From assembly GCA_965276825.1 (NCBI GenBank), contig OZ255630.1:124001-188000 (forward strand): DNA of 64,000 bases, in the 5' to 3' direction. A program made the position numbers and the translations under genes. Below are positions 32,673 to 41,027 of the stretch, piece by piece (position 1 is the stretch's first letter; the number at the start of each line of letters is the position of its first letter). The notes below the pieces were generated by a model. That model was given only the letters and a program-made list of their open reading frames with translations, did not search any database and was not told the origin of the DNA. The stretch comes from G965276765 sp965276825 (GTDB taxonomy: Bacteria; Actinomycetota; Acidimicrobiia; Acidimicrobiales; Palsa-688).

Positions 32673-32990
32673 ATGGGCCGCCGTCCGTTGGTGTCCGACG
32701 CGCCCGGCTACACGGCGTGCGTGGCCGGGGGGGAGCTCCCCGGGCTGGCGTCGCCCGCGGACGGCGACCGGCGGTTCGAGACCGTCTGGACCCTCGACGC
32801 CGGCCTGGTACGCGACGCCGCCCGGGTCGGTGCCTCCCTCGCCGCCAGCGTCGCCCCCACCGACCGCAACCTTGCCGCCAGGCTCAGCGAACTGCCGCCA
32901 CCGGCCTCGGCCGACCTGCACCAAGCCACCGCCCTGTTCGCTCGCCTCCTGGCCTACACCCAGCAGCACACTGCCCACCGAACCCGATGA
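32673..32990 (+). pseudogene. C-terminal fragment of a DICT-like sensory domain protein
   Basis: PGYTACVAGGELPG, RRFETVWTLDAGLVRDAARV, ARLSELPPPASADLHQATAL and FARLLAYTQ resemble the end of DICT sensory domains found in actinobacterial regulators and GGDEF proteins. The upstream portion of such a protein is absent; instead the acyltransferase fragment begins on the opposite strand. ATG 32673 could permit expression of a 105-residue piece, but it is most likely a relic. Confidence 0.45.
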
Positions 32991-33291
32991 CGGGTCCAAC
33001 CCGGGACGCCCCGCGGCCCGTCGCACCCGGGGCATCAGATTTGCTCGGGTGGGCACGGCCCCCATCCATGCGAGTAGCACCAACGGCGCTCGAGACCAGT
33101 TTCCAGTCGTGTTCCTCGGGCGTGGTCCGGCGGCGCTCGTAGGCTTGGTCCATGTCCGCGCACCGAACTCGTGGCGGGGGCGAGAGCGGTCCCCCCGGCG
33201 CCGGGAACCTGGCAGCGCGGCGGGCGCGACCACGACCGACGACGCGCCGTCATCCGGGAGGGCGGATGGGATCGGGCGCCAGGTTGGGCTT
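32991..33291. other. Spacer upstream of the FUSC gene
   Basis: About 300 bp with no recognised domain on either strand. Frames are open on both strands because of high GC. A clear promoter was not found. Confidence 0.4.
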
Positions 33292-35670
33292 GTGACCCCG
33301 GGGAGTGACCTAGGGTCGCGATGGGCGGGGACGGCCGGGCGGCTCCGAGACGGCCTGGTGGCGTCGGACCCTGGTCTGACCCGCCTCCGCATGGCGGCCA
33401 TGACGGTGCTCACCTTGGCGACGTCGCTCGGGGTGCTGTACGGGTTGACGGACCTGTTGGGCCAGACCTTCACGGTGGCCCTGCTCGGGGTCGTGATCAG
33501 CATGATCTCCTCGATGGCGTTCAGCGACCCCCGCCGGTGGCAACAGGCCGAGACAGCCGGCCTGATGCTGGTCATCGCCGCTGTCGCGGTGAGCCTCGGG
33601 GCGGTACTCGCCCCGCACAAACTCGCTGGCGACGTGACCTTCGTGGTGATCATGACCGTGGCGACGGCCGCACGACGTTTCGGTCCTCGCGCCACCACGC
33701 TCGGCATGGTCGGGTTCATGACCTACTTCTTCGCCCTGTTCCTCGGGGCGACGGTCTCACTCCTGCCGTGGCTGATCGGGGCGCTGGCGGTCGGCACCGG
33801 CGTCAGCCTCGGCATCCACCTCGTCCTCCGGGAGGATCCTGACGCCCAGGTGCGCCGGGCCATGGGCGCCCTGCGCGCGAGTGTGGCCCTGGTCGTCGAC
33901 GTCGTCGCCGATGGTGTCGCCTTCGGCCGCTGCAGCGAGCCCGACCGCCTCCGCCGGCGCATGGCTCGGGTGAGCCGGGCGGCGCTGATGATCGACGGTG
34001 AACTGCAGGACCTCCATGTCAGCAATGGCGCCGACCGCTTGGCCCTCCTGGTGTTCGACGTGGAGCTCGCCAACGAGCATCTCGCCGGCGTCTGGAACCG
34101 GGTCACGGCAAGCCCGGTCAGCCCGTCAGCAACCGACCCCGGCCATGCCCGCGCCGAGGTCCTCGCCGCCCTGTCGGCCCTCGGAGCCGGGCTGCGGCCC
34201 GGCGCCCCGCCCGCCGTGCTGGCGGCCGTCGAGGCGACCGGCGACGCCATCGCCGCCGGCGGCGGACCGGTCCGCTGGCAGATGCTGCAGCTGGCGGTGG
34301 CGCAACTGGCGGGCACCGTCGCTCGGGTCACCCCAGCTCCGACCGGCGACGACCGCACGGAAATCGACGGCCGCACGGACGTCGACGACGGCGGAGAGGC
34401 CGGCGAGGAGAAGATGGCGGGCTGCGATGCCGGGTCACAGCTCGCCAGGCCCGGTCACGACGAGTCGGGATCGGGGGAGCGGACCGATGATCCCGCCGGC
34501 GGATCCACCTACGGCGTGCCTGCGGATGGCTCAGCTACCGGTGACCTCACCACGGGTGGGATGGTCCCGGACGGTTCGTGGGTCGAGCGGCTCGCGCCCA
34601 GTACCCGCCAGGCGGTCCAGGTCGCGGTCGCCTCGTCGCTGGCCATCGTGGCCGGCACCCAACTGTCGTCGGCCCGCTGGTATTGGGCCGTGATCGCCGC
34701 CTTCACCATCTACTCCGGTACCACCTCGAGAGGCGAAACCTTCACCCGGGGAGGCCAACGGGTGGCCGGGACCGTCGCCGGGGTGGCCGTCGGCGCGGTC
34801 ATCGCCAGCCTCGTCGCCGGCCAGGTGACGGTGTCGATCGCACTCATCTTCGTAGCCCTGTTTGTCGGGTTCTACTTGATGCGTGTCTCCTACGCCTTCA
34901 TGGTCCTCGGCATGACCACCATGCTGGCGTTGCTGTACGGGCTCCTCGGAGAGTTCACGATCGGCCTGCTCGTCACCAGGATCGAGGAGACCGCCATCGG
35001 CGCCGGAATCGGCATCATCGTCGCCCTCTTCGTGGCGCCTACTACCACCCGCAGCATCGTGCAGCGAGACCTGCGCTACGTCCTCGACGGGCTCGCCGAG
35101 CTCCTCGACCGCACCGCCCGCCACCTCGACAGTCCCGGCGACGACAGCGACGAGCTCACCCGAAGCGGACGGGAACTCGACACCCGCCTCCAGACGCTGC
35201 GGGCCAACGCCAAACCCCTCACCTCGGGCATCACCAGCCTTCGTACCCGTAACACGGTGGCGGAAGGCGTCAGAATCCTCGCCGCCTGCGATCACTACGC
35301 CCGGGGACTGACGCGGGTCGTCAGCGCCTCCGGGCTCGACGCCGACAGCCAGCTCGCCGCTGTTGTAGACCATGTCCACAACAACGTCGTCGTGTTGGCG
35401 GGGACCGTCGGCAGTGCAGGTCGCCGCGATATCTGTCCCGCCGGCCCGCTCCTCGACGCGGCCCAGTTGAGCGTCGACGCGCCGCTGCTTTCCGTCGGTG
35501 AGCGCCAGGCCCGCAGGCTCGCCGTGCGCTACCTGACCCAGCTCGAGCTGGCCGTCATCGACCTCGCCGCCCACCTCCATTCCGCCGGCGAGGGCGCGCC
35601 GCCCGCAGCCGTCGGAGCAGACCCAGCGGGGCACGGCGGCCGCATGGCCGGCGACACCGACCTTGCCTGA
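33292..35670 (+). CDS. FUSC-family membrane protein (aromatic acid/fusaric acid resistance exporter type)
   Basis: Protein of about 792 residues with two membrane blocks, each of five to six helices (LTRLRMAAMTVLTLATSLGV to LGIHLVLRED, and TRQAVQVAVASSLAIVAGTQ to IIVALFVAPTT), separated by a long cytosolic part and a Gly/Asp/Thr-rich linker. The second block carries the FUSC repeat features YWAVIAAFTIYSGTTSRGET and RVAGTVAGVAVGAVIA. Family members export aromatic carboxylates or organic acids. The start is uncertain: GTG 33292 places about 35 residues before the first helix; the frame is open much further upstream but without coding-like content. Confidence 0.82.
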   Translation: MTPGSDLGSRWAGTAGRLRDGLVASDPGLTRLRMAAMTVLTLATSLGVLYGLTDLLGQTFTVALLGVVISMISSMAFSDPRRWQQAETAGLMLVIAAVAVSLGAVLAPHKLAGDVTFVVIMTVATAARRFGPRATTLGMVGFMTYFFALFLGATVSLLPWLIGALAVGTGVSLGIHLVLREDPDAQVRRAMGALRASVALVVDVVADGVAFGRCSEPDRLRRRMARVSRAALMIDGELQDLHVSNGADRLALLVFDVELANEHLAGVWNRVTASPVSPSATDPGHARAEVLAALSALGAGLRPGAPPAVLAAVEATGDAIAAGGGPVRWQMLQLAVAQLAGTVARVTPAPTGDDRTEIDGRTDVDDGGEAGEEKMAGCDAGSQLARPGHDESGSGERTDDPAGGSTYGVPADGSATGDLTTGGMVPDGSWVERLAPSTRQAVQVAVASSLAIVAGTQLSSARWYWAVIAAFTIYSGTTSRGETFTRGGQRVAGTVAGVAVGAVIASLVAGQVTVSIALIFVALFVGFYLMRVSYAFMVLGMTTMLALLYGLLGEFTIGLLVTRIEETAIGAGIGIIVALFVAPTTTRSIVQRDLRYVLDGLAELLDRTARHLDSPGDDSDELTRSGRELDTRLQTLRANAKPLTSGITSLRTRNTVAEGVRILAACDHYARGLTRVVSASGLDADSQLAAVVDHVHNNVVVLAGTVGSAGRRDICPAGPLLDAAQLSVDAPLLSVGERQARRLAVRYLTQLELAVIDLAAHLHSAGEGAPPAAVGADPAGHGGRMAGDTDLA

Positions 35671-35792
35671 CGCCCCGGCGAGCGGGCCTTCTCCCCACCA
35701 CACCAACGCCTGTCCAACCAGTCTCCGCGCCGTCGAGGACAACGTCAGTGACGACGATCTCGCGGAGAAGCGGCCATGCTGCGTTCCGGTTG
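35671..35792. other. Short spacer after the FUSC gene
   Basis: No gene, no strong terminator hairpin with a T-run seen. Confidence 0.4.
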
Positions 35793-35980
35793 CTAGACGG
35801 TGGATCGACCGGGAGACCGGACGGTGCCCTGATCTCGATCAGCGGCGGCGGGAGGGACCGCTCGTAGGGAGGTGAGCCCGGCGCGCAGATCGCGGTGGAC
35901 CTGGGCGACAGGGACACCGAGGAGCACGGCGACATCGCCAGGTTTGTGCCTAGCGGCAACCAGGGCGACCAATCGAGAGC
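35793..35980 (-). pseudogene. C-terminal remnant of a small HTH (sigma region 4-like) protein
   Basis: RLVALVAARHKPGDVAVLLG and VPVAQVHRDLRAGLTSLRA form a helix-turn-helix like that at the end of sigma factors and small actinobacterial regulators; a stop follows at 35793. Sequence further upstream on this strand does not fit and overlaps an HNH remnant on the other strand, so only the tail survives. Confidence 0.45.
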
Positions 35981-36213
35981 GGCTTGACCCGACGAACGGG
36001 ATCGCTGCGTGCCCCACCCACGACGCTGCGTTCGACGGCGGCCTGCTCTGGGTCAACGGGGGCTACCGAACACACCCAACGGACCGGCTCGCCGCGGCCA
36101 CCCGACGCGACCCCGGTATGACCGCCTCTTTTGGTCACCCACCCATCGCCGAGACCCTCGTGCTCCTGGGTAGCGGGCCCCCGCGGGGCTACTACTACCT
36201 CGGCTGGATCGCG
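35974..36213 (+). pseudogene. C-terminal remnant of an HNH endonuclease
   Basis: RERLDPTNGIAACPTHDAAF, DGGLLWVNGGYRTHPTDRL and GHPPIAETLVL match the end of HNH restriction-type endonucleases (the CPTHDxAFD part following the HNH core). The N-terminal half is absent and the last residues read into non-homologous sequence. 36214-36424 shows nothing recognisable. Confidence 0.5.
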
Positions 36214-36424
36214 ACAACGTCGCTGCCGCCTAGTCGGTTCGGGCTTCAGCGATCTCGTCAAGTACGCCCCCTCGGAAGGCCATTCTCCATCGCGTGCGGT
36301 ACGCAAGCCCGACCGTCCAGGATGGCGGCCCCAAGCGGAGGCGGACGGCGGTTCCTCCCGCACTCCTCCCGCGAATGATGGCAAATGAAGGTCAGACTTG
36401 GTCTCTACTGGTCAAATCGCTGAA

Positions 36425-36454
36425 CTCTGACCAGCCCGTTTGCGCTGGTCAGAG
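36425..36454 (-). terminator. Strong hairpin downstream of tRNA-Arg
   Basis: CTCTGACCAGC - 8-base loop - GCTGGTCAGAG, eleven perfect pairs, beginning 13 bases beyond the tRNA 3' end in the direction of tRNA transcription. Only short T-runs follow (TTCAGCGATTT), so it is an imperfect intrinsic terminator or processing hairpin. Confidence 0.55.
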
Positions 36455-36467
36455 CCGGTTCCTCTGG

Positions 36468-36539
36468 TGCCCCCGGTAGGATTCGAACCTACGCACCCGG
36501 CTCCGGAGGCCGGTGCTCTATCCCCTGAGCTACGAGGGC
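36468..36539 (-). tRNA. tRNA-Arg (anticodon CCG)
   Basis: Full cloverleaf: acceptor GCCCTCG paired with CGGGGGC and discriminator A; D-arm with GCTCAGGGGATAGAGC; anticodon stem CCGGC/GCCGG with loop CTCCGGA (anticodon CCG); T-arm with GGTTCGAATCC. CCA is not encoded. Transcribed leftward, towards the accessory zone, so mobile DNA integrated in its 3' end would lie to the left, where the zone of remnants is found. Confidence 0.97.
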
Positions 36540-36615
36540 CGGTGCCCGCGCCCGGGCGAGTCCCGGGGTGAGCCCGGCGAGCATACCCGGCCGGCGCGGT
36601 GGCTACATTGGCCGG

Positions 36616-37002
36616 GTGGCCACGGGCACCATCCTCGTCGTCGACGACGATCCCGTGATCCTGCAGCTGCTCAGGGTCAACTTCGAGATGGAGGGCTACC
36701 AGGTCCTCAGCGCGGACAACGGCGAGGCCGGGCTGGCCCGGGCGGTGGACGAGCGACCCGACGTGGTGCTCCTCGACGTGATGATGCCGGGCCTCGACGG
36801 CCTCGACGTGGCCGCCCGGCTCCGGAGCGGTCCGGGACCGCATCCCAAGGTGATCCTGCTTTCGGCCAAGGCCCAGGTGGACGACGTGTCGGCGGGCCTC
36901 CACGTGGCCGACGACTACGTGACCAAGCCGTTCGATCCCTTCGACCTGCTCGAACGGGTCGAGGCCCTGCTCGGGGCGCGCCCGGCGGGCGACACCCCCT
37001 GA
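36616..37002 (+). CDS. Stand-alone response-regulator receiver protein
   Basis: Protein of 128 residues consisting of one REC domain: acidic pocket VVDDDP, phosphoacceptor Asp in VVLLDVMMPGLDG, Thr/Ser position in VILLSAKAQ and Lys in YVTKPFDPFDLLERV. No output domain. GTG 36616 was chosen because it begins just before the first strand. It may act through a partner kinase or diguanylate cyclase encoded elsewhere. It precedes lysA by 40 bp but has no known link to it. Confidence 0.88.
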   Translation: MATGTILVVDDDPVILQLLRVNFEMEGYQVLSADNGEAGLARAVDERPDVVLLDVMMPGLDGLDVAARLRSGPGPHPKVILLSAKAQVDDVSAGLHVADDYVTKPFDPFDLLERVEALLGARPAGDTP

Positions 37003-37042
37003 GGGCGGCGCGAGCCGGCCGCCGGGCCGCAGGGACGGCGTC

Positions 37043-38359
37043 GTGCTGAGCGATCCGGAGCAGCTGCCGGCCGACCACGCAGGCGACACCGGGCCCCTGC
37101 CCACCGCCCTGCTGCCCGACACGGCGACGGTCGAATCGGGACGCCTCCGGGTCGGTGGGGTCGACGTCGTCGACCTGTGCGCGCGGTACGGGACGCCCGT
37201 CTTCGTCTACGACGAGGAGCACATCCGGGCCCGCTGCCGGGAGGCGCTCACCTCCTGGGGGGAGGGGGTGGCCTACGCCTCCAAGGCCTTCTGGTGCCGG
37301 GCCATGGCGCGGCTGGTGGCCGACGAGGGCCTCCACGCGGACGTGTCGACCGCCGGCGAGCTCCACGTGGCGCTGGCCGGCGGGGTGCCTGCCGAACGTC
37401 TCGTGCTGCACGGCAACAACAAGTCGGCCGGCGAGCTGGCCGCCGCTCTCGATGCAGGTGTCGGCCGGATCGTGGTCGACTCCTTCGACGAGATCGACCG
37501 GCTGGAGGCGCTCGTCGGCGCCGGGCGCCCCCGCCCGAAGGTGCTGCTGCGGGTCACGCCGGGGATCGAGGCCCACACCCACGACTACGTGCGCACCGGG
37601 CAGGACGACTCCAAGTTCGGCTTCGGTCTGGCGTCGGGGGAGGCGGCGAGGGGGATCGACCGTCTGGCCCGATCGGCGGTGGTGGAGCTGGTCGGGCTCC
37701 ACGCCCACATCGGCTCGCAGATCTTCGCCCTCGACTCGTTCGCGCGAGCCGTCGGGGTGCTGGCCGACCTGTTCGTCCCGCTCGGCCTCCCGGAGCTGTG
37801 CCTGGGCGGCGGGCTCGGCGTGGGCTACGTGGCCGGTGAGCCGACGCCGTCGATCGCCGAGTGGGCGGCGCGGGCGCGCGCCGCCGCCGCGTCGGTGGGC
37901 ATCCCGACGGGGGTGCGCCTGAGCGCCGAGCCGGGTCGCTCGATCGTCGCCGCGGCCGCCATCACCTGCTACACGATCGGCACCATCAAGGTGCTGCCGG
38001 GCATCAGGACCTACCTGAGCGTCGACGGGGGCATGAGCGACAACCCGAGACCGGTGCTCTACGGCAGCGGCTACGAGACCTTCCTACCGAGGGACACCGA
38101 CGGGGTCAGGCCCTTCGCCGCGACGGTCGTCGGCAAGCACTGCGAGTCGGGCGACGTGATCGTGCGCGACGGGCGGCTGCCGGCCGACGTGGTCGTGGGC
38201 GACATCCTGGCCACGCCGGTCACCGGGGCGTACGGGCACTCGATGGCCTCGACCTACAACAAGGTGCCCCGGCCCCCTGTGGTGTTCGTGCGCGACGGCG
38301 AGGCGAGGCTGGTGGTGCGCCGGGAGACCCTCGACGACCTGCTCGCCCTCGACCACTGA
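37043..38359 (+). CDS. lysA: Diaminopimelate decarboxylase
   Basis: Converts meso-diaminopimelate to lysine, a PLP enzyme of the alanine-racemase-like fold. 438 residues. PLP lysine K81 in VAYASKAFWC, LHGNNKS, the HAHIGSQIF motif, CLGGGLGVGYV, SAEPGRSIV and the CESGDVI active-site segment with the catalytic cysteine are all present, as is YNKVPRPPVVFV near the end. First of three genes of the aspartate amino-acid family; hom follows 32 bp later. Confidence 0.97.
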   Translation: MLSDPEQLPADHAGDTGPLPTALLPDTATVESGRLRVGGVDVVDLCARYGTPVFVYDEEHIRARCREALTSWGEGVAYASKAFWCRAMARLVADEGLHADVSTAGELHVALAGGVPAERLVLHGNNKSAGELAAALDAGVGRIVVDSFDEIDRLEALVGAGRPRPKVLLRVTPGIEAHTHDYVRTGQDDSKFGFGLASGEAARGIDRLARSAVVELVGLHAHIGSQIFALDSFARAVGVLADLFVPLGLPELCLGGGLGVGYVAGEPTPSIAEWAARARAAAASVGIPTGVRLSAEPGRSIVAAAAITCYTIGTIKVLPGIRTYLSVDGGMSDNPRPVLYGSGYETFLPRDTDGVRPFAATVVGKHCESGDVIVRDGRLPADVVVGDILATPVTGAYGHSMASTYNKVPRPPVVFVRDGEARLVVRRETLDDLLALDH

Positions 38360-38391
38360 GCGGTCCCGGCCGCCCCACTACCCTCCCAGGC

Positions 38392-39696
38392 ATGCCCCCC
38401 TCCCGGTTGCGCGTCGGCCTGCTCGGCTGCGGCAACGTCGGCGGCGCGCTGGCCGCCCTGATCGATGCGGACGGCGACCGGATCGCGGCGAGGACCGGGA
38501 TCGCCCTCGAGCTGGGGGCGGTCGCGGTGCGCAGCAAGGCCAGGCCGAGGTCGGCCCCCGTCGCCGAGCACCTGCTCACGACCGACGCCCACCAGGTGGT
38601 CGAGGACCGCTCGATCGACGTGGTCGTCGAGGTCATCGGCGGCATCGAGCCGGCCAGGTCGCTGATCCTCGCCGCGCTGAAGGCCGGCAAGCCGGTCGTG
38701 ACGGCCAACAAGGAGCTGCTGGCCAACTGCGGGACCGAGCTGTTCGAGGCGGCCGCCACCGCCGGGGTCGACCTCCTCTTCGAGGCAGCCGTCGCGGGCG
38801 GCATCCCGCTGATCCGGCCGCTGCGGGAGTCCCTGGCCGGGGAGCGGATCCGGAGGGTTACCGGGATCGTCAACGGCACCACCAACTACATCCTCTCCCG
38901 TATGACCGACTCCGGCGCGAGCTACCACGACGCGCTGGCCGAGGCCCAGAGCCTCGGCTACGCCGAGCGGGACCCGACGGCGGACGTGGAGGGCTTCGAC
39001 GCCGCGGCCAAGGCGGCGATCATCGCCAACGTGGCCTTCGGGGCCAGGGTCGTCGCCGGCGACGTCTACCGGGAGGGGATCAGCGGGCTCACCACCGACG
39101 ACATCACCGTCGCCGGGCGCCTCGGCTTCGTGATCAAGCTGCTGGCGTTCGTGGAGGCCGCGGATCCCGACGACGAGCAGGGGGCCATCGCGGTGAGGGT
39201 GCACCCGGCGATGCTGCCCGCGGGCCACCCGCTGGCGTCGGTGCGCGACTCCTACAACGCGGTGTTCGTCGAAGGTGACGCCGTCGGTCAGCTGATGTTC
39301 CTCGGCCGGGGGGCGGGTGGGATGCCGACGGCCAGCGCGGTGCTCGGCGACCTGCTCGACGCGGCCCACAACCTGCAGGCGGGCGGGGCGGGGCGCACCG
39401 TGAGCCTGCGCAGCGTCGCGCTCCGGCCGATCGACGAGCTGTCGTCGGCCTACTACCTGACCCTCACGGTGGCCGACCGTCCGGGCGTGCTCCACGCCGT
39501 GGCCGGCGTGCTCGGGGCCCACCGGGTGTCGGTCAGGTCGATGGAGCAGGAGGGGGCGCACGGTGAAGGCGCCCGGCTGGTGTTCGTCACCCATCCCGCC
39601 GTGGAGCGCGACGTCGCTGCGTGCCTGGAGGCGCTGCGCAGGCTGGACGTGGTCGAGAGCATCAGCGGTCTGGTCCGGGTGGTCGACGGGGGATGA
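38392..39696 (+). CDS. hom: Homoserine dehydrogenase
   Basis: Reduces aspartate semialdehyde to homoserine with NAD(P)H. 434 residues. Nucleotide-binding VGLLGCGNVGGAL, VTANKELLANCG, GGIPLIRPLRESLAG, the substrate segment TGIVNGTTNYILSRM, YAERDPTADVEGFDAAAKAA, and a C-terminal ACT domain (YYLTLTVADRPGVLHAVAGV) that usually mediates threonine feedback inhibition. ATG 38392 is the first start after lysA and gives the family's N-terminus. Ends ATGA-overlapped with thrC. Confidence 0.97.
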   Translation: MPPSRLRVGLLGCGNVGGALAALIDADGDRIAARTGIALELGAVAVRSKARPRSAPVAEHLLTTDAHQVVEDRSIDVVVEVIGGIEPARSLILAALKAGKPVVTANKELLANCGTELFEAAATAGVDLLFEAAVAGGIPLIRPLRESLAGERIRRVTGIVNGTTNYILSRMTDSGASYHDALAEAQSLGYAERDPTADVEGFDAAAKAAIIANVAFGARVVAGDVYREGISGLTTDDITVAGRLGFVIKLLAFVEAADPDDEQGAIAVRVHPAMLPAGHPLASVRDSYNAVFVEGDAVGQLMFLGRGAGGMPTASAVLGDLLDAAHNLQAGGAGRTVSLRSVALRPIDELSSAYYLTLTVADRPGVLHAVAGVLGAHRVSVRSMEQEGAHGEGARLVFVTHPAVERDVAACLEALRRLDVVESISGLVRVVDGG

Positions 39697-40733
39697 CCGG
39701 CTGGCGGGGTCTGATCGAGGAGTACCGCGACCATCTGCCCGTGTCGTCGTCGACGCCGGTGGTGACCCTCCAGGAGGGAAATACGCCGCTGGTGGCGGCG
39801 ACCAGGTTGTCGGAGCGGGTCGGCGCCGAGGTTTGGCTCAAGGTGGAGGGCGCCAACCCGACGGGGTCGTTCAAGGACCGGGGCATGACGGTGGCCATCT
39901 CCAAGGCGGTCGAGGAGGGGGCCAAGGCGGTGGTGTGCGGCTCCACGGGCAACACCTCCGCGTCCGCTGCGGCCTACGCGGCGCGGGCCGGGCTGACCTG
40001 CGCGGTGCTGATCCCCGACGGCCACATCGCCCTCGGAAAGCTGGCGCAGGCCCTGATCCACGGGGCGAGGGTCCTGCAGATCCGGGCCAACTTCGACGTC
40101 GCCCTCGACATCGTCAGGGACCTCGGCGAGCGGGCGCCGGTGACGGTGGTCAACTCCATCAACCCATACCGGATCGAGGGCCAGAAGACCGGCGCGTTCG
40201 AGATCGTCGACGTCCTCGGCGACGCCCCCGACGTCCACTGCATCCCGGTGGGCAACGCCGGCAACATCACCGCCTACTGGAAGGGCTACCGGGAGTATCA
40301 GGACGCGGGTCGCGTGACCAGGCTGCCGATGATGCTCGGCTTCCAGGCGGCCGGCGCCGCCCCGATCGTCGACGGCCACCCCGTCGAGCACCCCGAGACG
40401 GTGGCGACGGCGATCCGGATCGGCCGTCCCGCCTCGTGGTACGGCGCGACCGCGGCGGCGTCGGAGTCGGGCGGCGCCATCGAGGCGGTAACCGACGACG
40501 AGATCCTCGCCGCCTATCGCTTCCTGGCCCGCGAGGAGTCGGTCTTCTGCGAGCCGGCGTCGGCCGCGTCCGTGGCCGGACTGCTCAAGCACGGCGTGGC
40601 GCGCGGGTCGCGGGTCGTGTGCGTGCTGACCGGCCACGGCCTCAAGGACCCGGACATCGCCATCGGGCAGATCGCCGTGCCGAAGGTCGTGGACGCCGAT
40701 CCGGCCGCCGTGCGCGCCGAGCTCGGCATCTAG
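39693..40733 (+). CDS. thrC: Threonine synthase
   Basis: PLP enzyme converting phosphohomoserine to threonine. 346 residues, the short class found in actinobacteria. PLP lysine K61 in NPTGSFKDRGM, phosphate-binding STGNTSASAAAYAA, IPVGNAGNITAYWKGY and SVFCEPASAASVAG. Translationally coupled to hom (ATGA). Homoserine kinase (thrB), often next to thrC, is not in the window; rho follows directly. Confidence 0.97.
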   Translation: MTGWRGLIEEYRDHLPVSSSTPVVTLQEGNTPLVAATRLSERVGAEVWLKVEGANPTGSFKDRGMTVAISKAVEEGAKAVVCGSTGNTSASAAAYAARAGLTCAVLIPDGHIALGKLAQALIHGARVLQIRANFDVALDIVRDLGERAPVTVVNSINPYRIEGQKTGAFEIVDVLGDAPDVHCIPVGNAGNITAYWKGYREYQDAGRVTRLPMMLGFQAAGAAPIVDGHPVEHPETVATAIRIGRPASWYGATAAASESGGAIEAVTDDEILAAYRFLAREESVFCEPASAASVAGLLKHGVARGSRVVCVLTGHGLKDPDIAIGQIAVPKVVDADPAAVRAELGI

Positions 40734-40803
40734 GGCCCGCGGCCGGATCGCCCACCACCCACGGTCGTCGCGGCGAGTCGACTTGGGCCGGGACCGAGGG
40801 TGC

Positions 40804-40833
40804 TTGTCGCAACGAGACGGCGGGCGCTACGGT
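40804..40833 (+). promoter_or_regulatory. Candidate rho promoter in a 294-bp leader
   Basis: TTGTCG (40804-40809), 18 bp, TACGGT (40828-40833). Transcription from here would give a leader of about 190 bases before the rho ATG, long enough for the autogenous Rho-dependent attenuation known for rho genes. The remainder of 40734-41027 is C/G-rich without a gene; CGACACGAAGGAAG before the ATG provides the ribosome site. Confidence 0.4.
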
Positions 40834-41027
40834 TCGGCGTCGCCGCCCACGCGGGACGAGACCGGCTCGCGGGGCGGACCTCCGTCCCCAACGCCAGGGC
40901 ATCGACGAGCTCAACTCGGGCGTTCCCTCCTGGGGGCGCCCGGCGACGCGGTGCCAGCAGGCGCCGGCGACCCCCCACCGGTCGCGGTCGCCCCCCGCTG
41001 ACCAACCGACCGACACGAAGGAAGTCC

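Noticed and set aside
32830..33291. N-terminal extension of the FUSC protein to 946 residues
   Set aside because: The extra 154 residues overlap the DICT remnant in another frame and have no coding character.
39693..41027. thrB between thrC and rho
   Set aside because: The space between thrC and rho contains no kinase gene; homoserine kinase must be elsewhere.
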